64,000 nt of DNA from Haladaptatus pallidirubidus (GCF_020700235.1 NZ_CP085302.1:62001-126000), one strand, 5' to 3'. Positions 27,070 to 36,582 are shown, numbered from the stretch's first letter. Notes: generated by a model from the letters alone, not told the origin. Made by a program: numbers and translations.

Positions 27070-27261
27070 TTATCGATTCGTATCCGGGCGCTTGCCGTCA
27101 TACTTGAGCCGTTCAAACATCGTTTGGCAGTTTTTACAGTAGTACTGGGCTTTCGAGATCTCGGACCCAAACGCGGACTCTTGTTTGACGTCAGTTGACA
27201 TACAGAAGGGGCAGGTCGGGGTGAACTCCTCCTGCGCCGTGGGGTCATTCATGATGCTCAT
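27070..27261 (-). CDS. Stand-alone PaaD zinc-ribbon domain protein
   Basis: A 63-aa protein with two CxxC pairs (TCPFCMST and YYCKNCQ) and the intervening AFGSEISKAQ. This matches the C-terminal zinc ribbon of bacterial PaaD (pattern CPxC...FGS...A.Y.C..C...F...K), which in bacteria is fused to a DUF59 domain. Here the DUF59 half is a separate gene at 28225-28599, so PaaD is split. The start overlaps PaaC by 4 bp (ATGA), making it the last gene of the paa operon. Probable role: iron or Fe-S maturation of the epoxidase. Confidence 0.8.
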   Translation of the reverse strand: MSIMNDPTAQEEFTPTCPFCMSTDVKQESAFGSEISKAQYYCKNCQTMFERLKYDGKRPDTNR

Positions 27262-28022
27262 TGCATGGCGAACTCATTATTTTGTTCCCCAGTTAGCGAT
27301 TCGATAACGGACAAAGCGATCGCGTCGCTTCCCACGCGTCGTCGGGTCGAATCCCAATCATCTTGGGATGGACTCGTACTGTCGATAGCTGCAATCGACA
27401 CTGCGGTATCGTTGAAAAGGTCTTCATAGTGTGAGAGGATGGCAGTCCGAAGTTCCACAGCAGACCGGTCAACAAACCCATTCTGTACCAGGGGATCTTG
27501 CTTATTAGTATACGACTCCGGACCAATGAACGATAAGACTGCTGGCAGTGTTTGTTCCAGGGCTTCTTGAAGTTCATCGGGTTGGCTCTCTGCAAGCGTC
27601 GTTAGACGCGCATCGTGGTAGTCGAGATGGAAGTATTCGTCTTCTCCAATCTTTTTGACGAGCCCGTTGAAATCATCTACGGTGATTGATTCGAGCATAT
27701 ACCATGCTGCGCGATCGGTAGTTGCAACGGCCACGATATACTCGAGCCAGGTTTCGTTCGATGAATCCAACGGTGGAGCGTTCTGAAATTCCTCTGGTTC
27801 ACGAGCTCCTTCGAGCCAGTCAGAGTCTCGCCCTTGCTGTTCAAGCAGACGCATCAACTGTCGAATGTGCCCTGCTTCATCCTGGGCAGCACTGGCACCA
27901 CCGATATTGTCCTCAAGAGACGGTCCCGCCAACATCCACTCGGCATAGCGGTGGGACAACAGGAGCTTCGTATCGGTGATTGATTGAACGTACTCCAGTG
28001 CTTCTGTAGACCATTCACTCAC
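27258..28022 (-). CDS. paaC: Ring-1,2-phenylacetyl-CoA epoxidase subunit PaaC
   Basis: Structural ferritin-like partner of PaaA in the multi-subunit ring epoxidase that adds oxygen to an aryl-CoA. At 254 aa the length is normal. Two ExxH pairs typical of this fold are present (E49/H52 in AQDEAGH, E129/H132 in DEYFH). Overlaps paaB upstream and the zinc-ribbon gene downstream by 4 bp each. A benzoyl-CoA or other aryl-CoA rather than phenylacetyl-CoA could be the substrate, because the nearby ligase looks benzoate-like. Confidence 0.88.
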   Translation of the reverse strand: MSEWSTEALEYVQSITDTKLLLSHRYAEWMLAGPSLEDNIGGASAAQDEAGHIRQLMRLLEQQGRDSDWLEGAREPEEFQNAPPLDSSNETWLEYIVAVATTDRAAWYMLESITVDDFNGLVKKIGEDEYFHLDYHDARLTTLAESQPDELQEALEQTLPAVLSFIGPESYTNKQDPLVQNGFVDRSAVELRTAILSHYEDLFNDTAVSIAAIDSTSPSQDDWDSTRRRVGSDAIALSVIESLTGEQNNEFAMQ

Positions 28023-28228
28023 AGCTCTCCCTCCGGGGTTGGTATATCATGCTCGCCGGTAACCTCCAAGAGGTTCTCTTCCGCGACGACTGCCATGTAG
28101 TTCCAGTCCTCTTCATTGAACGTTGTTCTAGCGTACGATTTTGCCAAGCGACCGTTATCCGCTTCAACCCGACCAACGTGAATAATCTCGTCTCCTGGTT
28201 TGATCTGTGCAAACACTTCGTATCTCAT
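28019..28228 (-). CDS. paaB: Epoxidase subunit PaaB
   Basis: Small bridging subunit of the Paa epoxidase. I start it at 28228 (MRYEVFAQIKPGDEIIHVG), giving 69 aa and an ATGA overlap with the DUF59 gene; an earlier start at 28291 would bury 63 bp in that gene without homologous sequence. The motif SYARTTFNEEDWNYMAVV is typical. Shorter than the ~95 aa of E. coli PaaB. Confidence 0.85.
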   Translation of the reverse strand: MRYEVFAQIKPGDEIIHVGRVEADNGRLAKSYARTTFNEEDWNYMAVVAEENLLEVTGEHDIPTPEGEL

Positions 28229-28599
28229 AGACTGATTCCGGCGTTCCGCATTTTTTCTTGGACTTCTGGTTCGAGCATGTCTTTCGACCACACGGGATCC
28301 CAGACGATATCTATCGTAACGGATTCGACCCCTTCGACTGGACGAAGGATACTCTTGATATCAGTCTGGATGAACTCGTATGCCGGACAACCCATACAGG
28401 GGAACGTCATCTCGACTGTGACGTCACCATCTCTTTCGTTGACTTCGTAGATCATCCCCATCTCAACCAGACTAACCGGAATATGTGGATCGGGAATCTC
28501 GTCAATCAACGTCCAGAGTTCCTGCTCGAACGACGATGTTTCCGCATCTGGCCCAAGCGTGAATTCGTCAGTATTCGTCGGTGCGGTGTTTGTGCTCAT
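28225..28599 (-). CDS. paaD: PaaD, DUF59/MIP18 domain part only
   Basis: A 124-aa DUF59 (MIP18-like) protein needed for maturation of the Paa epoxidase, probably in iron or Fe-S delivery. Core: IPDPHIPVSLVEMGMIYEV and TFPCMGCPAYEFIQTDIKSI with the conserved Cys pair. The zinc-ribbon part that bacterial PaaD carries at its C-terminus is absent and encoded separately at 27070-27261. Overlaps paaA and paaB by 4 bp. Confidence 0.85.
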   Translation of the reverse strand: MSTNTAPTNTDEFTLGPDAETSSFEQELWTLIDEIPDPHIPVSLVEMGMIYEVNERDGDVTVEMTFPCMGCPAYEFIQTDIKSILRPVEGVESVTIDIVWDPVWSKDMLEPEVQEKMRNAGISL

Positions 28600-29516
28600 G
28601 TGAGTGCCTCCAACTTCCCGGACTGGATCATATTGACGTACTTTTCGTTTGCTGGCCCACGAGACCGCCAGCGGTCGATGACATCAGACCACGAAATTGG
28701 CTCGTCAAACAGCCATTGTTTGTTTTCCTCGTCAAAGGCAACCGGAAAGTCGTACTCGAGGACGTATCTGCCTGCTTCATCGTCATAATGCGCTGGAACC
28801 TCGAGATCGAGTTCATTGCACAATGGAACCGTTCGTTCCATCCATGCTTGGCGGAGTTCGTCGTTGGTTAAGCCCTTGATTTGATAATCGATTTGATCGC
28901 TATGCTTTTTCTTGTCATCCGGGAGTCCAAACCATTCGATAGCGATCGGGAACATCCAGTCGACTGCTGACTGAAGTTTTTGTTTCGTCTTGTCGTTTTT
29001 CGTCGCAAGCCGGCGCATCCACGTTTCACCATGTCGGAGGTGGAATTGTTCTTCTTTGCTCACCTTGGTGAGGGCACGCTTCCACGGTGCATACGAGGTA
29101 TTTTCGTGGATATCGCTGAGGAGCACGATCCCTGCTCGGTCAAACATCCCGTGTGCGGACACGAGTTCTGCGAAATTATCGATGTATTGGTCGAAGCCGT
29201 ACGTATTGCGAAACTCATGGGGTTCGCGTCCGTAGACGAGCTCTTCACGGCTCATTCCGAGATCCTCGAGTAATCGGTAGGCGATATGACCATGGCCGAG
29301 CTCGTCCTGAATCACACTCACACAGGAGGTTCGAGCATTCAAACTCGGCGCATTCAATGACTGCTCGTAGTAGGCGGGAGCACTCATCAGTTCCGTGTCT
29401 CCGGACACTTTGAGGATCGTGATCAGCGCATCTCGATAACCATCCGTCATTTCGTCTGTCGATTCAATCATTCGGCCATTTTGCAGTTCTTCCTTGAACT
29501 GCCGTTCGCTAACCAT
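28596..29516 (-). CDS. paaA: Epoxidase catalytic subunit PaaA
   Basis: Catalytic di-iron subunit (306 aa) of the aryl-CoA ring epoxidase. The two ExxH pairs that bind iron are E72/H75 (QDELGHGH) and E156/H159 (EEQFHLRH), with further helix acids between. First gene of the operon paaA-paaD-paaB-paaC-zinc ribbon, all joined by 4-bp overlaps. The FAD/2Fe-2S reductase PaaE is missing; the ferredoxin at 31127 may provide electrons. A TATA-like TTATATG lies about 40 nt upstream near 29554. Confidence 0.9.
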   Translation of the reverse strand: MVSERQFKEELQNGRMIESTDEMTDGYRDALITILKVSGDTELMSAPAYYEQSLNAPSLNARTSCVSVIQDELGHGHIAYRLLEDLGMSREELVYGREPHEFRNTYGFDQYIDNFAELVSAHGMFDRAGIVLLSDIHENTSYAPWKRALTKVSKEEQFHLRHGETWMRRLATKNDKTKQKLQSAVDWMFPIAIEWFGLPDDKKKHSDQIDYQIKGLTNDELRQAWMERTVPLCNELDLEVPAHYDDEAGRYVLEYDFPVAFDEENKQWLFDEPISWSDVIDRWRSRGPANEKYVNMIQSGKLEALT

Positions 29517-29636
29517 CGTGATTACCTCGTATTCCCATTATTTACGGTAACATATAATACTTGCCATGCCATAGCATATTTCGACATATTTCTGTTCGAC
29601 AATACATTTTTGAAGGAATGAGATGACGATCACAGT

Positions 29637-30521
29637 ATGGTATCTGCTTCCCGGTCACCACCAAGTGGCACCATTGATACGCATGTTCACATGAATCCGT
29701 TCTGGTGGCTCAAAGACGGTGCACGAGCCACACTTAAAGAACACTCATCTAATTTCGAGCAAAAACCCACACTCGCCCGCAATCCGGACGAGTTTGTCGC
29801 GTATCTCGATTCACAGGATATCGCAATGGCAGCGACGATCAATTACGTCGCTCCAGGAATGGGCTATACGCATGCCGTGAACGAATGGGCTGCTGACTAC
29901 CGCGATTTACATCTCGATCGGATTCTAGTATAAGGTGGATTCGACCCCCGGTTGACGGATGATCCGGACACAACGGTTGAACGTGCAACCGAGGATCTGG
30001 CATTGGATGGCATCAAAATCCATCTACCACAAGGCATCAACGCAAACGATTACCGCGAGGATCCAGATACACGCGGCCTCGCTGGGCTGCGAGTTCTCTA
30101 TGAACGCTGTGAACAGGCTGGCATCCCGATAATGATACACACTGGAACCAGCATCATTCCAGACGCCCGTTCTCGATGTGCTGACCCGATGCCGATCGAC
30201 GATATTGCAGTTGATTTCCCCAATCTTCCGATTGTGATGGCACATGGTGGGCGGCCAATGTATACGGATGAGGCGTGGTTTCTCCTATATCGCCATGAAA
30301 ACGTGTTTCTCGACATCTCTTCGTTCCCTCCACAGAACTTGTTCGAGTATTTCCCTGAGATCAACCGTGTTGCAGACCGCGTCCTGTTCGGGAGCGATTG
30401 GCTAGGACAAATGGTTCCCGATATCGGAACCAATATCGAGGCGATTCAAAACCTCGAGCTGCCACAACATACTATCGATGCAATTCTGCGCGGCAATGCA
30501 GATCGACTATATGACCTATGA
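29637..30521 (+). pseudogene. Amidohydrolase-2 family (ACMSD-like) gene with in-frame TAA
   Basis: TIM-barrel metal hydrolase/decarboxylase family. The first part (98 aa) has the metal motif TIDTHVHMN; the second (from about 29952) has IKIHLPQG, IMIHTGTS, VMAHGGRPMY and FGSDWLGQ, the complete remaining metal site. The two are in the same frame and are separated only by a TAA at 29931-29933 (LV stop GGFDPR), so a single nonsense change broke a ~294-aa enzyme. Reversion or readthrough would restore a full-length protein. Confidence 0.78.
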
Positions 30522-30641
30522 ATGATCCCGCCCTGTTCAGCACCGTTTTGCATTGTCTGTGAGGGAGGAGTGTAACGCCTCATTTTACGCTTCGGTTTGA
30601 GGGGGATAACTTATTTACCCCACGTGTTCGATTTCATATTC

Positions 30642-31124
30642 ATGGATGTAACAACCAGACATGCAGATGCTGAAGATGGTACAGCACTTCTCGACCTCTG
30701 GCACGGCTTTACCGACCATCTCTCGGAATACGATGATCGATATCGTCACAAGGAGAACGCAGACGAACGATGGCTCACCTACTTCGAGAATCAGTTAGTC
30801 GATTCGAAATACGGAACCGTCGTCGTTGCAGAATCTGACGATGAGCTTGTTGGTGTCGTCGAAGCCAGAATCATGGGCAACCACCCCATCTTCCGTCTCG
30901 AAGACCATGGCTATGTCAACGGTCTCTATGTGATTGAACCCTATCGGGATGAAGGGGTTGCAAAAGCAATGCTCGAGACTGCGGTGGAGTGGTTTCGCGC
31001 CTCGCCTCGGCATGTGAACTTCTATCGGATCAATGCGATCGAGGGCGATGAGATAGCACAAGAGACGTATGAAGCGCTTGGGTTCACGCCTGTCGAACAC
31101 GTCTATGAAAAGCAACTGGAGTAA
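30642..31124 (+). CDS. GNAT N-acetyltransferase
   Basis: 160-aa acetyltransferase. I start it at 30642 (MDVTTRHADAED), about 28 nt after a TTATTTA box; the longer frame from 30597 would include the promoter. VNGLYVIEPYRDEGVAKAML is the acetyl-CoA-binding loop region and TYEALGFTPVEHVYEKQL the usual C-terminal strand. It lies 2 nt before the ferredoxin gene and so shares its transcript. Substrate unknown. Confidence 0.82.
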   Translation: MDVTTRHADAEDGTALLDLWHGFTDHLSEYDDRYRHKENADERWLTYFENQLVDSKYGTVVVAESDDELVGVVEARIMGNHPIFRLEDHGYVNGLYVIEPYRDEGVAKAMLETAVEWFRASPRHVNFYRINAIEGDEIAQETYEALGFTPVEHVYEKQLE

Positions 31125-31126
31125 TT

Positions 31127-31408
31127 ATGGTAGAGAAACATGAAGTAGAATTCATTAACGAAGAGACCACCATCGAGGTTTCCGAGAACCAATCAATTCT
31201 GGAGGCCGCAGAGGAATCGGGCCTCGATCTCCCCTATCAGTGCCGCATGGGCGTTTGTGGTGTCTGTTCTGGGCTCGTCATTCAGGGCGAAGTTGATCAG
31301 ACTGAAGCAATGTTTCTCTCTGACTCGGAGCAAGAAGAAGGATATGTGCTTACCTGCGTCGCTAAACCACGTTCCGATGTGAAAATAGAGACGAATACCG
31401 GTCCGTAG
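31127..31408 (+). CDS. Plant-type 2Fe-2S ferredoxin
   Basis: A 93-aa ferredoxin with the cluster ligands CRMGVCGVC plus a later Cys in YVLTCVAKP (pattern Cx4Cx2C...C). It resembles the ferredoxin domain of PaaE and of aryl oxygenase reductases but lacks any flavin/NAD domain. Close to the paa operon, which has no PaaE, so it is the likely electron carrier for the epoxidase; that link is inferred. Shorter than housekeeping halophilic ferredoxins, which carry an acidic N-terminal insertion. Confidence 0.85.
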   Translation: MVEKHEVEFINEETTIEVSENQSILEAAEESGLDLPYQCRMGVCGVCSGLVIQGEVDQTEAMFLSDSEQEEGYVLTCVAKPRSDVKIETNTGP

Positions 31409-31476
31409 CAGCCTCATACGTAGAAAGTTTTGGTTTTTAGGTATCGTGGTGGAGAGGAGAGATTATGGCATATCCC

Positions 31477-31745
31477 TGTTTACAAAAAGTGTAAACATCA
31501 ACTAAGGGCGTGATACTTTGTTTTGAGGGAGTTCCAAAGGCAGACATCCATTACATCATTAGTTTTGTAATGACAATATCGCAGTTCCATTACAAATCTA
31601 AGGCTGTAATTCAGAACAGTGGTAGAACCATTACAGAGAGGGGAGTGTGAAGAAGTGGTAAGTCGAAGTCCTTAGGAATAAGAAGATCCTTCCTTATTGA
31701 ACACAATTTGCGTAAACAAGCTTGTAATCAAGGACTGTAAACACC
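31477..31745. repeat. Cluster of inverted repeats TGTTTAC/GTAAACA and CATTACA/TGTAATG
   Basis: TGTTTAC-N7-GTAAACA at 31477-31497 is perfect. CATTACA-N10-TGTAATG occupies 31549-31572 and CATTACA-N10-TGTAAT 31588-31610, with the same 10-bp spacer. A further half site CATTACA is near 31629 and GTAAAC/TGTAAT half sites follow to 31745. The array lies in a convergent gap between the ferredoxin and the ligase genes, where no promoter is expected. No gene was found at 31409-31843. Confidence 0.6.
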
Positions 31746-31843
31746 AATGGGACCTTCAAAATCGGTACTATCCAGGTGTTTGAGAACGAACTACGGATGC
31801 TCTATTCGAAGAGTAAAATGGAACCGTGGAGTCGCTACTTCAC

Positions 31844-33496
31844 TCAGACTGGATTTTCAGCGTGATCCTGTTCCTGTTCTCGGAGTTTTATTCGCTGTAT
31901 CTTTCCCGTTTCAGTTCGGGGAAGTTTATCAACGAATTCGATTTCGCGGGGGTACTTGTACGGCGCTAACGTTTTCTTGACCGAATTTTGCAATTCGTCT
32001 ATAAGGCCGCTATCCACGCTTATCTCATCGTTCGGCACGATAACTGCTTTAACGATCTGTCCCCGCTGTTCATGTGGACTTCCAATCACGGCAACTTCGC
32101 TCACCGCTTCGTGCTCTTCAAGAATTGCCTCAACTTCGGGACCAGGGATATTGTAGCCGCTAGAGATGATCAAGTCATCATGGCGGGATTTATACTCGAA
32201 ACGACCATCCTCACGCTGAACGAAGATATCCCCTGGAAGGCTCCATCCATCATCGACAGCTTCTGTCTGCTTGTCTGGCCGATTCCAATATGTCATACCG
32301 GTTGGCCCACGTACAGCAAGTAACCCTGGTGTTCCTCGGGGGAGATCTTCACCCGTATCCGGATCGACAATCCTGCACTCATATCCTGGTACTGGGAACC
32401 CAGTAGCAGTCGGATCAATCTCATCAGTGTGGCGGTGGCTGACGAAGATATGCAGCATCTCAGTGGTTCCAATGCCATCGAGAATTTCGATTCCATACTC
32501 TTGCTTTATTTGCTCGAATGTATGCGGTGTGAGTGGCTCACCTGCGCTTACACCCAGTCTGAGAGAAGAGACATCGTACTTTTCTGGTCCATTCGGATGC
32601 TTCGATAAAATCTGATTGTACGCTGTTGGAATAGAACAGAATACGGTAATGCCGTGGTTTTCGATGGTTTCAAGCAGTGTTTGTGGGCTGGCATTCTCGA
32701 CAAGACTCGTACTCGCACCGAACCGTAATGGGAACGTCACCAGATCGCCATACCCGTAGGCAAACGGAAGCGGTGGATTACCACCGAAAACGTCGTCCTC
32801 CGTTGGTTCAATACAATACCGAGCATATGTGTCGGCGGTTGCCAGTAGTTGTCGATGGGTATGGAACGTCCCTTTTGATTTGCCCGTCGTTCCACTCGTG
32901 TATAGCATGAGCGCAGGATCTCCCCGGTGTGTCTCGTGTCTACTGAGTTCAGGGGAAGTGTCGTTGATCAAGTCATTATAACTGTGAAAGTCATGACCGA
33001 TACCATTGCGTTCGGCGACAATAATCTCCTCGAGCGTCTCGAGATCATCGTGGGCTGCCTCTATTTCATCCAAGAGGTCATCGTAGACAACGGCTGCGGT
33101 TGCTTCCGCATCGTTGATGATATAGGTGAGCTCTTTCGCTCGCAACAATTTCATCGATGGGAGTGGTACAGCGCCAATCTTCTGGGTCGCAAGGCAGGAG
33201 ACGATCGCTTCTGGTCGGTTCGTAAATCGAACAACGACTCTATCACCTGGCTCAACCCCTAGTTCCAAGAGCGCATTTCCTAATCGATTAATTTGCTCTT
33301 GGAGTTCACTGTATGTGATTTTCTCGCTCTTAAAGTGGATTGCGACGTTATCCCCGCGTCCCTCGGTTACGTGTCGATCCACGAGTTCAGTTGCAGCGTT
33401 GATCGTCTCAGGGTAGTGAACCTCCGGTACTGCGTGTACCAAGTCAGGATGCTCCGCTTCATCCGGGAGATATGACTGTGGAATCTTGGCTTGCAT
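31844..33496 (-). CDS. Aryl-CoA ligase (benzoate/2-aminobenzoate-CoA ligase type)
   Basis: AMP-forming acid-CoA ligase, 550 aa, activating an aromatic acid as its CoA ester. Motifs: P-loop LYTSGTTGKSKGT, DGIGTTEMLHIFVSHR (typical of the benzoate-CoA ligase branch), GYECRIVDP, the hinge/adenylation Asp in SLPGDIF, and the C-terminal catalytic Lys in PRTETGKIQR. It would feed the Paa-type epoxidase. Benzoate, 2-aminobenzoate or a hydroxybenzoate are candidate substrates; phenylacetate is less likely because PaaK-type ligases differ. Confidence 0.85.
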   Translation of the reverse strand: MQAKIPQSYLPDEAEHPDLVHAVPEVHYPETINAATELVDRHVTEGRGDNVAIHFKSEKITYSELQEQINRLGNALLELGVEPGDRVVVRFTNRPEAIVSCLATQKIGAVPLPSMKLLRAKELTYIINDAEATAAVVYDDLLDEIEAAHDDLETLEEIIVAERNGIGHDFHSYNDLINDTSPELSRHETHRGDPALMLYTSGTTGKSKGTFHTHRQLLATADTYARYCIEPTEDDVFGGNPPLPFAYGYGDLVTFPLRFGASTSLVENASPQTLLETIENHGITVFCSIPTAYNQILSKHPNGPEKYDVSSLRLGVSAGEPLTPHTFEQIKQEYGIEILDGIGTTEMLHIFVSHRHTDEIDPTATGFPVPGYECRIVDPDTGEDLPRGTPGLLAVRGPTGMTYWNRPDKQTEAVDDGWSLPGDIFVQREDGRFEYKSRHDDLIISSGYNIPGPEVEAILEEHEAVSEVAVIGSPHEQRGQIVKAVIVPNDEISVDSGLIDELQNSVKKTLAPYKYPREIEFVDKLPRTETGKIQRIKLREQEQDHAENPV

Positions 33497-33821
33497 AACG
33501 CTAGATTGATTATTATGGTTTCAGATAAAATACCTTCCGGTTGGAATCGTATTTTAATCCTGTGAAAACAACCATCTAGATCAAAACCTATCTGGATTAA
33601 ACTCCCGAACCACAGTTTCCATACCGCCTGTAAGAACCTCGCTCCCGGCAAAACCCGTTTTGTACAGTGCACCCCAAGGGCGTTAGCTCATCCACATCGC
33701 GTCAAACACTGAGGATGTGGTTAAAGAAACGATAGCCATGAATCGCTTCAAGAATTATTTTCAATCTTAGGACATACCTGCAAACAGAAGATACACTCCT
33801 GGATTCAAGGTGCGAGAATTG

Positions 33822-34664
33822 TCACTCTTCAAATGGCGCGAGCATTGGCGCATCAAACAAAACTGGATGTCCCGACCGGTCGTAGCACCCATATTCGGTA
33901 ATACCTTTGATATTCGTTTGACCACCGCTCGTAAACTCGTGCGCGATACAAATCGTTTCCTGATCAACTTCGAGGACATCAGACGAGACAGATAATGTCG
34001 ACTCGAAATACACAGGCGACAAAAATTCCCAGCTCCAATTGCGAAGATGATACGGTTGCTTTTCACCTTGCAATTCGTTCTGGCTTGTTCCCTGCTCGCC
34101 GAGGAACTCTTCAAGCGAGATATCCGCAAACCGGGGATATTCTTCGAAATATGCTAACTCCGCTCCCTCAATATGGGGACTGCGGATCTCGAATGATGAC
34201 GAAAACGAGGGCAGTTGTTCCCCGCTAGGAGTCTTTGTATGGACACCGACTGTGGCACTGCGATCAGCACAGGCCTCGATGAAATCCGAACGCGTCTTTT
34301 CAGGTAATGCCAAAGCAGTTCCAGCTGGTGAGATCGTGACGTGGATCATTTGGGCCGTTGCCAACCGCTCGCCATCACCGTCTACCATCTCATACAACAA
34401 TTCAATACTCGAGTCGCCTACGCTTTGTGGCGTTGTTTCAACGGTTACTGTTTCACCGATCGTGGGATAACGGTCGACTGACGTATCGACAACCACTGGT
34501 GCGTATGGGATTCCATCAGCAGCAAGGATTTGTTCAAACGAATAGTCGAATGCCGCTGCAATTTTCTGAGTCGAGATCAGCTGCCAATCGAAAAACATTG
34601 CGCCATGGACGAGCGATCCTGCAAGTTCGCCGAATTGCACTGGATGATCAACGATAGTTTGCAT
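33822..34664 (-). CDS. Double-hotdog acyl-CoA thioesterase-like protein
   Basis: A 280-aa protein formed of two related thioesterase (4HBT/hotdog) halves, each containing the VHGAMFFDWQLIS- or LSPVYFESTL-type pattern of central-helix and strand. I start it at the ATG at 34664 (MQTIVDHPVQFGEL), not at an upstream TTG. It probably releases acid from CoA esters, salvaging CoA when aromatic intermediates pile up. Alternative: a dehydratase-type hotdog. It lies on the minus strand after the ligase, separated by ~325 bp without a gene. Confidence 0.65.
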   Translation of the reverse strand: MQTIVDHPVQFGELAGSLVHGAMFFDWQLISTQKIAAAFDYSFEQILAADGIPYAPVVVDTSVDRYPTIGETVTVETTPQSVGDSSIELLYEMVDGDGERLATAQMIHVTISPAGTALALPEKTRSDFIEACADRSATVGVHTKTPSGEQLPSFSSSFEIRSPHIEGAELAYFEEYPRFADISLEEFLGEQGTSQNELQGEKQPYHLRNWSWEFLSPVYFESTLSVSSDVLEVDQETICIAHEFTSGGQTNIKGITEYGCYDRSGHPVLFDAPMLAPFEE

Positions 34665-34887
34665 GTTTCGAGACGTCGCGATCAATGATTATTAAGGTAT
34701 GGATCCTGAAATTAGATATCAAGTTCTTGCTGTCGTTGGGACTTCTCTCCCGTGCGTGCAAAGGCCACCAGTACAACGGTACATACGCAGAGTACTGGAG
34801 CACGATCTGTGTCTCGATTCGGCCCGTTCTTGCAGGTGAGGCAGTGTAATATCAAAGGTTAAGTTGGCGGTAATACCTTTCATCGAT

Positions 34888-35772
34888 ATGCGAATGACAG
34901 TACTAGGCGCAGGTACAATGGGTCATGGCATTGCACAAGTCAGTGCAATGACTGGGCACGAAGTAGTCCTGCGGGACCTCGACGAGGAGTTAGTCTCAAA
35001 AGGGATCGACGCCATCCGGGTAAACCTAGAGGGTGGCGTCGAACGGGACAAAGTAACAAGAGAGGAGATGACATCGACACTAGACCGCATTGCCAGCAAA
35101 ACAGATCTGCAGTCAGCAATTGAGGGTGCCGATCTCGTGGTTGAGGCGGTACCAGAGAAACTCTCCCTAAAAAAGAACGTCTTATCAGAGTCCGAGAAAT
35201 TCCTCGACGAGGAAGCAGTACTCGCGACAAACACCTCATCGCTTTCTGTGACTGAATTGGCAAGCGCACTCGAACGCCCTGGCCAGTTCGTCGGGTTGCA
35301 CTTCTTCAATCCAGTGCACATCATGGCGCTTGTCGAAGTTATTATCGCCGAACGAACAACCGACAAGACCCATACGCTCGTATTGGACTATGTTGCTAGT
35401 CTTGAGAAGACACCGGTCACTGTGCGAGACTCGCCAGGATTTGCCTCCTCTCGACTTGGAGTTGCTCTCGGTGTCGAGGCGATTCGAATGGTCGAAAAAG
35501 GAGTGGCATCACCGCAGGATATCGACACCGCGATGGAACTCGGATACAATCATCCGATGGGACCACTCGAACTGACGGATGTCGTGGGATTGGACGTGCG
35601 CCTCGATATTCTCGAATATCTTCGGGAGGAACTTGGAGAGCGGTTTAAGCCACCGCAATTGCTTAAACGGAAGGTGCGGGCTGGCAAAACCGGGAAGAAG
35701 TCCGGTGAGGGATTTTACGTTTGGGAAGATGGCGACCGCGTCGCGATGAGTGACGAATGGAGTATCCAATGA
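34888..35772 (+). CDS. 3-hydroxyacyl-CoA dehydrogenase
   Basis: NAD-dependent enzyme (294 aa) of beta-oxidation. Start at 34888 puts the Rossmann motif TVLGAGTMGHGIAQ at the N-terminus as usual. Other signatures: NTSSLSVTELA, FFNPVHIMALVEVI with the catalytic His, DSPGFASSRLG and NHPMGPLELTDVVGLD. First gene of a plus-strand group with two hydratases (one broken) beginning by ATGA overlap. PaaH-like function in the aryl-CoA pathway is likely. Confidence 0.9.
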   Translation: MRMTVLGAGTMGHGIAQVSAMTGHEVVLRDLDEELVSKGIDAIRVNLEGGVERDKVTREEMTSTLDRIASKTDLQSAIEGADLVVEAVPEKLSLKKNVLSESEKFLDEEAVLATNTSSLSVTELASALERPGQFVGLHFFNPVHIMALVEVIIAERTTDKTHTLVLDYVASLEKTPVTVRDSPGFASSRLGVALGVEAIRMVEKGVASPQDIDTAMELGYNHPMGPLELTDVVGLDVRLDILEYLREELGERFKPPQLLKRKVRAGKTGKKSGEGFYVWEDGDRVAMSDEWSIQ

Positions 35773-36582
35773 CGAACAACACAGATATCGTATTGGCTGC
35801 GGACTATGAGTCGATTCAGGTAGAATGTTGTGCTGATGGCGGTATTACCACAATCACGATCAACCGCCCGCGCTCGCAATGCGTTAAATGGAACCGTTCG
35901 TGAGGAACTGGCAACCGTTTTGCCAGCCATCGAGACGTCTGGTAGTCGCGTCGTCGTCATTACGGGATCACCGGAGTGCAACGCCTTTGTCGCCGGCGCC
36001 GATGTGAGCGAACTTCGTGAACGAGGTATGTTCGAACAGCGGCGTGCAAGCGAGCGCCCACGAGTGTACGAAATCGTCGCAGAACTCACGACGCCAGTTA
36101 TCGCCTCCATCAACGGGCATGCACTTGGCGGAGGACTGGAATTAGCCACTGCCTGTGATATTCGCATTGCTCAGTCCGGTGCAAAACTTGGGCAACCTGA
36201 AATCAATCTGGGTCTCATTCCTAGAGGCAGTGGGACACAGCGGTTGCCTCGACTCGTTGGTGAGGGGCAACCGCTGAAGCTTATTCTGTCGGGCGATCTT
36301 ATCGATACCGAGGAGGCTGCCGAGATTGGTCTCGTTGATGAAGTCTGCACACAGGAGGATATCGAGCGTCGTGTAAACAGTCTCGCTGTGTCGATCGCGG
36401 AATAGGGTCCTGTTGCACTCGAATTTTCGAAAGAAAGTATTCGTGCGGCCTCACGAATGGGGCTCGATGCGGGTATTGATTATGAGACAGAACTGTTCGT
36501 CCAACTGTTTGCCACTGCTGATAAAGACAAAGGTATCGACGCCTTCTTCGAGGGACGTGAGCCACATTGGAAAGGGTGGTAG
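35769..36582 (+). pseudogene. Enoyl-CoA hydratase, broken by frameshift and TAG
   Basis: Begins at the ATGA overlap (35769, MTNNTDIVLAADYES) and reads crotonase-fold sequence. After TITINRP at about 35870 the frame shifts; the continuing frame gives ARNALNGTVREEL, VAGADVSELRERGMF, GHALGGGLELATACDIRI and INLGLIPRGSGTQRLPRLVG. A TAG at 36403 then interrupts VSIAE stop GPVALEF, and the natural end is at 36582 (EPHWKGW). Two lesions mean it is inactive. The intact neighbour at 36635 may substitute. Confidence 0.8.
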
